32,214 nucleotides of DNA, taken from positions 1 to 32,214 of IMG/VR virus record IMGVR_UViG_3300042518_001384; one strand, written 5' to 3'. Origin of the DNA: a virus. This document shows positions 29,801 through 32,214 of this stretch, piece by piece. The notes under the pieces were generated by a model. It saw only the letters and a program-made list of their open reading frames with translations. It ran no database searches and was not told the DNA's origin. Each line of letters starts with the position of its first letter. Positions within the stretch are counted from its first letter, which is position 1. A program made the position numbers and the translations under genes.

Positions 29801-30017
29801 AACCAGGGCGAGCAATATCATCCGCTTGTTTATCAATGGCTCCCTGGTCGCTACCTCTCCCAACCCGAACCCCAGCGCCATCACGATCAGGGATATCGGC
29901 TACACGATCTTCCGCGGCGACTACTCCGGCTTCTCCGCTGAGTGTCGGATCACCGTTGGCGCCGCCCGCAGCATCACCGACTACACGCTTCCTACTGGCC
30001 CGTGGCAGGACTTCTGA
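26853..30017 (+). CDS. Tail-tip protein with C-terminal LamG-like domain (1054 aa)
   Basis: The first ~230 residues look like a tail hub: GTINLAGIYRPAPGTVVHLA, IRELVTPPIEAAVLVARILS, a FDMSGGFVAELGKLCQSEGYAVR segment (quoted in parts FDMSGGFVAEL and CQSEGYAVR), and LVEFINKAPGIGRSALITEE. Residues ~236-463 are encoded by AT-richer DNA and are Tyr-rich (YEVRGYEMEDKISYINH). After further beta domains there is a duplicated Gly/Ser/Ala segment (LRFSNLFAASGSGA), then a LamG/concanavalin-like jelly roll at ~845-1054 (FDGTGDRLSFPVI, ACLDAWVRPASVDSMG, RLFINGSLVATS). LamG domains bind sugars or proteins, so this end may touch the host surface. It starts in a TGATG overlap. Confidence 0.75.
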   Translation: MAIDSRCYGWCSLGPLAEGQAASIAESHVPGTGVITYRGTINLAGIYRPAPGTVVHLAYGDGQNWIARLPVRLRVLSSFANPLSGARTTAVSVGCDLAYFEDRKQPPTGYAEKDLNPGISDTIRELVTPPIEAAVLVARILSDLGLTAAGSIPLVNKMSRNSFDMSGGFVAELGKLCQSEGYAVRMNPAGLVEFINKAPGIGRSALITEEDLIDLNPINTGDLPGDSVYSRYTLSSLKLPTTEQDEDENERKKRNWEREESTSPVNLYIHNWTAYQRVVVGEEQKRDAYGNPMYIPDWVVYRNSVPVAWSDTGTPVMIPKYEVRGYEMEDKISYINHSVTISTYDETFDVVTKRVATSEGLWGTQTTITTFEYVYNKDTDNRPDRPTGTGSASYGPNIGNELVKETTIEYSPIGPVFTSMGLQASFWDIPRYQYVSSKREVLYERDEKQGITKTRTRNTVPLHMTVDGAETLNRERQGRQPWDSVDDLVAMAKRLVYEGEEVRISITREYGTQKRPPRADRTKLANMTAPELEQTEVISFVSGSAASQTAIELTPPYHSSPSISKVGATWTLDNGNAGQMVRHYAQTENRLLLGHRNGVGIQVLPENLPPAPMGLIYIRLNGCTAAYRISGTTWNIGTDGAVATTDAILWGAVDGVAADAWFPLPPGITTLPSPLAVTVNANPVPANAMAIPSGFDPGNPDLGALFAALPTAAAPVFAKTIEPGVYLKPWHETITVTAATGCAALVTTQPWIIQPPTELKAGSGTGATGTYLRFSNLFAASGSGAIATGLRFSNLFAASGSGATIEDLGAVVNLMAGSGSGVAAERRLLVMAGTGTGAIANLTAAADPFFSQVQLLIHGNGANGGQSFVDSSSFARPITVVGQTNTSTAQFVFNGSSIYFDGTGDRLSFPVITIAANQDACLDAWVRPASVDSMGIFGDFLSSNNMQAMGILTGRLYCYWQGPDVVSSPVGSVVANTPYWFRITRASNIIRLFINGSLVATSPNPNPSAITIRDIGYTIFRGDYSGFSAECRITVGAARSITDYTLPTGPWQDF
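29166..29261 (+). repeat. 54-bp tandem duplication in the tail-tip gene
   Basis: CTGCGGTTCTCCAACCTGTT begins at 29166 and again at 29220; the two 54-base units are nearly identical for about 40 bases and encode two copies of LRFSNLFAASGSGA. Two weaker echoes (LMAGSGSG, VMAGTGTGA) follow. Confidence 0.85.
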
Positions 30018-30028
30018 TCAGCACAGAC

Positions 30029-30045
30029 CGGGAAAGCTGAGGCAA
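30029..30045 (+). promoter_or_regulatory. Late motif copy 10
   Basis: CGGGAAAGCTGAGGCAA, twelve bases after the tail-tip stop and 33 bases before ATG 30062. G replaces C at the variable position eight. Confidence 0.6.
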
Positions 30046-30061
30046 AAGCCAAGGGGTTTCC

Positions 30062-30505
30062 ATGCCTGCGATGATCCAGACCCCTTATCAGGACGGTCTG
30101 ACCTTCACCAGCCAGTTCGCCGGAAAGAAGGCCCGCCTCTGCCTGGCGCTCAACACTTCCGGCCTCACGGATGCGGCCACCACGGCGCAGTGGGACGCGG
30201 TGGAGCTGAGCGGCAACGGCTACGCCCGCTACATCTGGACGGTCCCGGCCGGCGCCTACAACAGCACCACGCTGCGGTTCGAGGCCGCGGCGCAGCTGTG
30301 CCAGTTCCAAGCCAGCTCTGGCGGCGCAGGCCTGACCTGGAACACCGCCTATCTGGTCTTTGGCACCGAAACCGGGGGCGTCACCACCTGGCAGACGGGC
30401 GTGAGCTTCATCCTGGTTGAGAGCCCCAACATCACTCTGGCCCCCGGTGAGCCAAGGGGGTACAACGTCCAGATCCTGGCCGATGGCCTGACGGTCACCA
30501 GCTGA
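30062..30505 (+). CDS. Hypothetical tail protein (147 aa)
   Basis: A beta-rich protein (GLTFTSQFAGKKARLCLALN, YARYIWTVPAGAYNSTTLRF, AYLVFGTETGGVTTWQTGV) behind a late motif. It resembles small tail-associated beta proteins in composition, but no family is recognised. Its stop shares a base with the next ATG (TGATG), so it is probably made with the protein at 30505. Confidence 0.6.
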   Translation: MPAMIQTPYQDGLTFTSQFAGKKARLCLALNTSGLTDAATTAQWDAVELSGNGYARYIWTVPAGAYNSTTLRFEAAAQLCQFQASSGGAGLTWNTAYLVFGTETGGVTTWQTGVSFILVESPNITLAPGEPRGYNVQILADGLTVTS

Positions 30506-31830
30506 TGACCAGTAGCCGCGTCAATCTGCGGGTGCCGCCGCGGCTGATCGAATCGGCCAGGGCAGCGCAGTACGCCAACCGAGAGACCTTCGGCGCCAGG
30601 AAGGCCCTGGATCGCATGGCCAAGGAGGTCGACCGCCGCGTCGAAGCCGAGCAGCGGGACGCGCCGGGCCGTGATCCGCAGCGGGGCGGACTGCTCGACT
30701 TTGAGAAGCGACGGATCCCGCGGCCGAAGCTGCGGAATCGGTGGCGGCCGGTGGTTGACGTGGGGACAGGGTGGCTTATCGATGACCAGTCATCTCCGGG
30801 ACTGGGGCGGGTGCTGACCGACTCGACCTCAAGCACAAACAGGCCTGGAGTGATCGCGCAATGGGGCGTGGCAATGCTTGGTGCCAGGGCGATCCCGCTG
30901 ACCTTCCGAAGCTATAGCAATAGCTACAGCCAAAAATGGAACCTATACATAGGCTCGGGAGACGGTAGCAAATGGCTGACCGTACCGCTGCAGGCCACGG
31001 AATATGAAGAGTACAACGAGTCCTTTGTCAGAATAGAGCAAAACGAAGGCTCATTCTTCTTTGGCTATGACGACGGCAGTTGGAGTACGGCGGTTACAGC
31101 ACCTTGTCTGGAATGGTGGTATGTCCCACTGGGAGGCAAAAGAACCGTTTTCCTGTTGACCCTGAGCCAAAAAAGCGGAGCGGCCAATGGCACGTCTACA
31201 TGGTCTGGCGGTTATTTTGATGGCAGCCCGGTCTACACATCTTCGGAAACATCAAGCACCCAAGACCTTCAGTCAGTGGCTTGTGTCATAAGCGAAACAG
31301 ATGTGACGACAATCAGCCTGCCGCAAGCGCCAGGTTTCATTCGCGGGAAGGAGCCACTACCAGTCGAAAGCAATCGCGCCCCTCTTGATCCAGTTGCCTA
31401 TAAATCCGTCTACTTGATTCAACAAAAAAGCCCATTCGACGGCTTCTCGTCAATCGGCGCCTCGTTCAATGCCTGCACCTCAGCGGTCTACGACCAGATC
31501 ATGCGCTACCCAGATGATCAGATGACGCCCGCCCAGGCCAATGATCTCTACCGCAGCTTCAGTGGTGGCGACATTCCGGTGCTGGGATACGAAAGGACAT
31601 CAACTGGCAGCCCCAACCCAGCAACAGAGGCCGGCACTTTCGGCGAGATCATCGGCGCCACCGTGCTGGGCGCCCCTGGCTCGGGTGTGCTGGATCGCAC
31701 GCTGGAGCGCAGGCCCTCCATCGGCGCCCAGGCTCCCGTGCCCTACTCCCCATACGAGTTGACCACCTACGACTACCACGGCGGCTCGTACTGCCGTGAC
31801 CGCCTTGCTGACCTCGGGCTGACCCTGTGA
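30505..31830 (+). CDS. Hypothetical tail fibre-like protein (441 aa)
   Basis: The N-terminal ~75 residues are basic and helical (RLIESARAAQYANRETFG, RKALDRMAKEVDRRVEAEQR), suited to attachment. Residues ~125-315 are encoded by AT-richer DNA and are rich in Ser, Tyr and Trp (FRSYSNSYSQKWNLYIGSG, ESFVRIEQNEGSFFFGYDDG), typical of exposed beta structure. The C-terminus is high-GC again and ends YELTTYDYHGGSYCRDRLAD. Position after the tail-tip gene suggests a fibre or host-contact protein. No family is recognised. The stop overlaps the next GTG (GTGA). Confidence 0.6.
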   Translation: MTSSRVNLRVPPRLIESARAAQYANRETFGARKALDRMAKEVDRRVEAEQRDAPGRDPQRGGLLDFEKRRIPRPKLRNRWRPVVDVGTGWLIDDQSSPGLGRVLTDSTSSTNRPGVIAQWGVAMLGARAIPLTFRSYSNSYSQKWNLYIGSGDGSKWLTVPLQATEYEEYNESFVRIEQNEGSFFFGYDDGSWSTAVTAPCLEWWYVPLGGKRTVFLLTLSQKSGAANGTSTWSGGYFDGSPVYTSSETSSTQDLQSVACVISETDVTTISLPQAPGFIRGKEPLPVESNRAPLDPVAYKSVYLIQQKSPFDGFSSIGASFNACTSAVYDQIMRYPDDQMTPAQANDLYRSFSGGDIPVLGYERTSTGSPNPATEAGTFGEIIGATVLGAPGSGVLDRTLERRPSIGAQAPVPYSPYELTTYDYHGGSYCRDRLADLGLTL

Positions 31831-31994
31831 ACACCGTCCCCCCCCGCGACCTGGCTCCGCTGAGCACCACCGCCCAGCTGGTGGCCCTGGCCAACCGGCA
31901 ACGCCTGCTGCAGCGACAGGGCGAGCAGCGGGTGCAGGATCGCGCCTACCGCGATGTGATGCGACGCCTCACCGAAAGCGGGAAGCTGCGCTGA
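31827..31994 (+). CDS. Small helical protein (55 aa)
   Basis: The GTG start lies in a GTGA overlap with the fibre-like gene. The product (VNTVPPRDLAPLSTTAQLVA onward) is mainly a basic amphipathic helix (LVALANRQRLLQRQGEQRVQ). It could be a chaperone or a linker for the upstream fibre. The family is not recognised. Confidence 0.55.
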   Translation: MNTVPPRDLAPLSTTAQLVALANRQRLLQRQGEQRVQDRAYRDVMRRLTESGKLR

Positions 31995-32005
31995 GCTGAC
32001 CGGAC

Positions 32006-32022
32006 CGGGAAAGCTGTAGGGC
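32006..32022 (+). promoter_or_regulatory. Late motif copy 11
   Basis: CGGGAAAGCTGTAGGGC, twelve bases after a stop and 36 bases before ATG 32042. It shares G at position eight with copy 10. Confidence 0.5.
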
Positions 32023-32041
32023 AACTTGCACCGGATGCGCG

Positions 32042-32214
32042 ATGCACCGGCACCGCATGAAGACCACCTTCCTCGATCGGCTCCTTGGAACTGCCGACGA
32101 ATGGCTGCGACCTTTCGCCTCCGTGACCCCTGACCCCGCCGGCGAGGAATCCGGGGGTGGTGGCGACGGCCTGGGCGACGACGACGACGGCGAGATCGAC
32201 GCCTCTGTGGGCGA
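32042..32214 (+). CDS. Unknown gene, 5' end only (runs off the window)
   Basis: After late motif copy 11 a frame stays open from ATG 32042 (or the in-frame ATG 32057) to the window edge. It encodes MHRHRMKTTFLDRLLGTADE and then an acidic Gly/Asp-rich stretch (GDGLGDDDDGEIDASVG). Too little is visible to name it. The acidic part could be a linker or a calcium-binding-like loop. Confidence 0.5.
   Translation, partial: MHRHRMKTTFLDRLLGTADEWLRPFASVTPDPAGEESGGGGDGLGDDDDGEIDASVG

Noticed and set aside
1-32214. CRISPR arrays, insertion sequences, integrase
   Set aside because: No spaced palindromic repeat array, transposase or recombinase motif was found. The repeats present are tandem coding repeats or the dispersed late motif.

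Overview
This window looks like the late region, plus part of the early region, of a tailed siphovirus-type phage or prophage. The probable host is a high-GC cyanobacterium, perhaps a freshwater or brackish Synechococcus or Cyanobium. That host call is inference. It rests on the roughly two-thirds GC content, a bacterial-type dCTP deaminase, a small NblA-like protein, pentapeptide-repeat and DUF551-like early proteins, and the style of the tail genes. No integrase, repressor or attachment site is visible, so lysogeny is neither shown nor excluded.

Layout. Positions 1-5118 (+) hold a run of small early-type genes. Most are joined by 4-base NTGA stop/start overlaps, and several have strong AGGAGG ribosome sites. 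They include two one-helix membrane proteins, a pentapeptide-repeat protein encoded by a 15-bp minisatellite, a DUF551-like protein, a DUF6321-like protein and dCTP deaminase. Positions 5118-10347 hold the large terminase, a sigma-70-like factor, a DUF4055-like portal and a MuF-like head protein. Positions 10379-14856 hold small or basic virion-associated candidates and head-tail connector candidates. Positions 14841-16135 hold tail-assembly chaperones joined by a lambda-type -1 frameshift at GGGAAAG. A tail-tube candidate follows.

Positions 17278-20530 are a minus-strand, fully overlapping six-gene operon: NblA-like protein, a small unknown, a GH24 lysozyme fused to an L,D-transpeptidase, a coiled-coil protein, a winged-helix protein and a complete tyrosyl-tRNA synthetase. 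It has its own sigma-70-like promoter and a terminator, so it behaves like a moron inserted in the tail module. Plus-strand tail genes resume at 20635: a basic protein, a tail terminator candidate, a terminator, the tape measure, distal tail proteins, a LamG-bearing tail-tip protein and fibre-like proteins. The last gene runs off the window.

Two signals tie the late region together. First, eleven copies of a motif, consensus CGGGAAACCTGAAGCAG, lie about 30-43 bases upstream of late start codons. They mark nearly every late gene cluster that is not translationally coupled to its neighbour, and none was seen in the early genes or on the minus strand. They are good candidates for late promoters read by the phage's own sigma-like protein. 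Second, four proteins (at 10379, 12069, 12881 and 20635) share an N-terminal tag of the form Y-x-RD-x-x-G-x-FA-x-x-PGG followed by unrelated C-termini, one of them a J-domain. This suggests a family of virion-packaged or delivered proteins. No major capsid protein or small terminase could be recognised.
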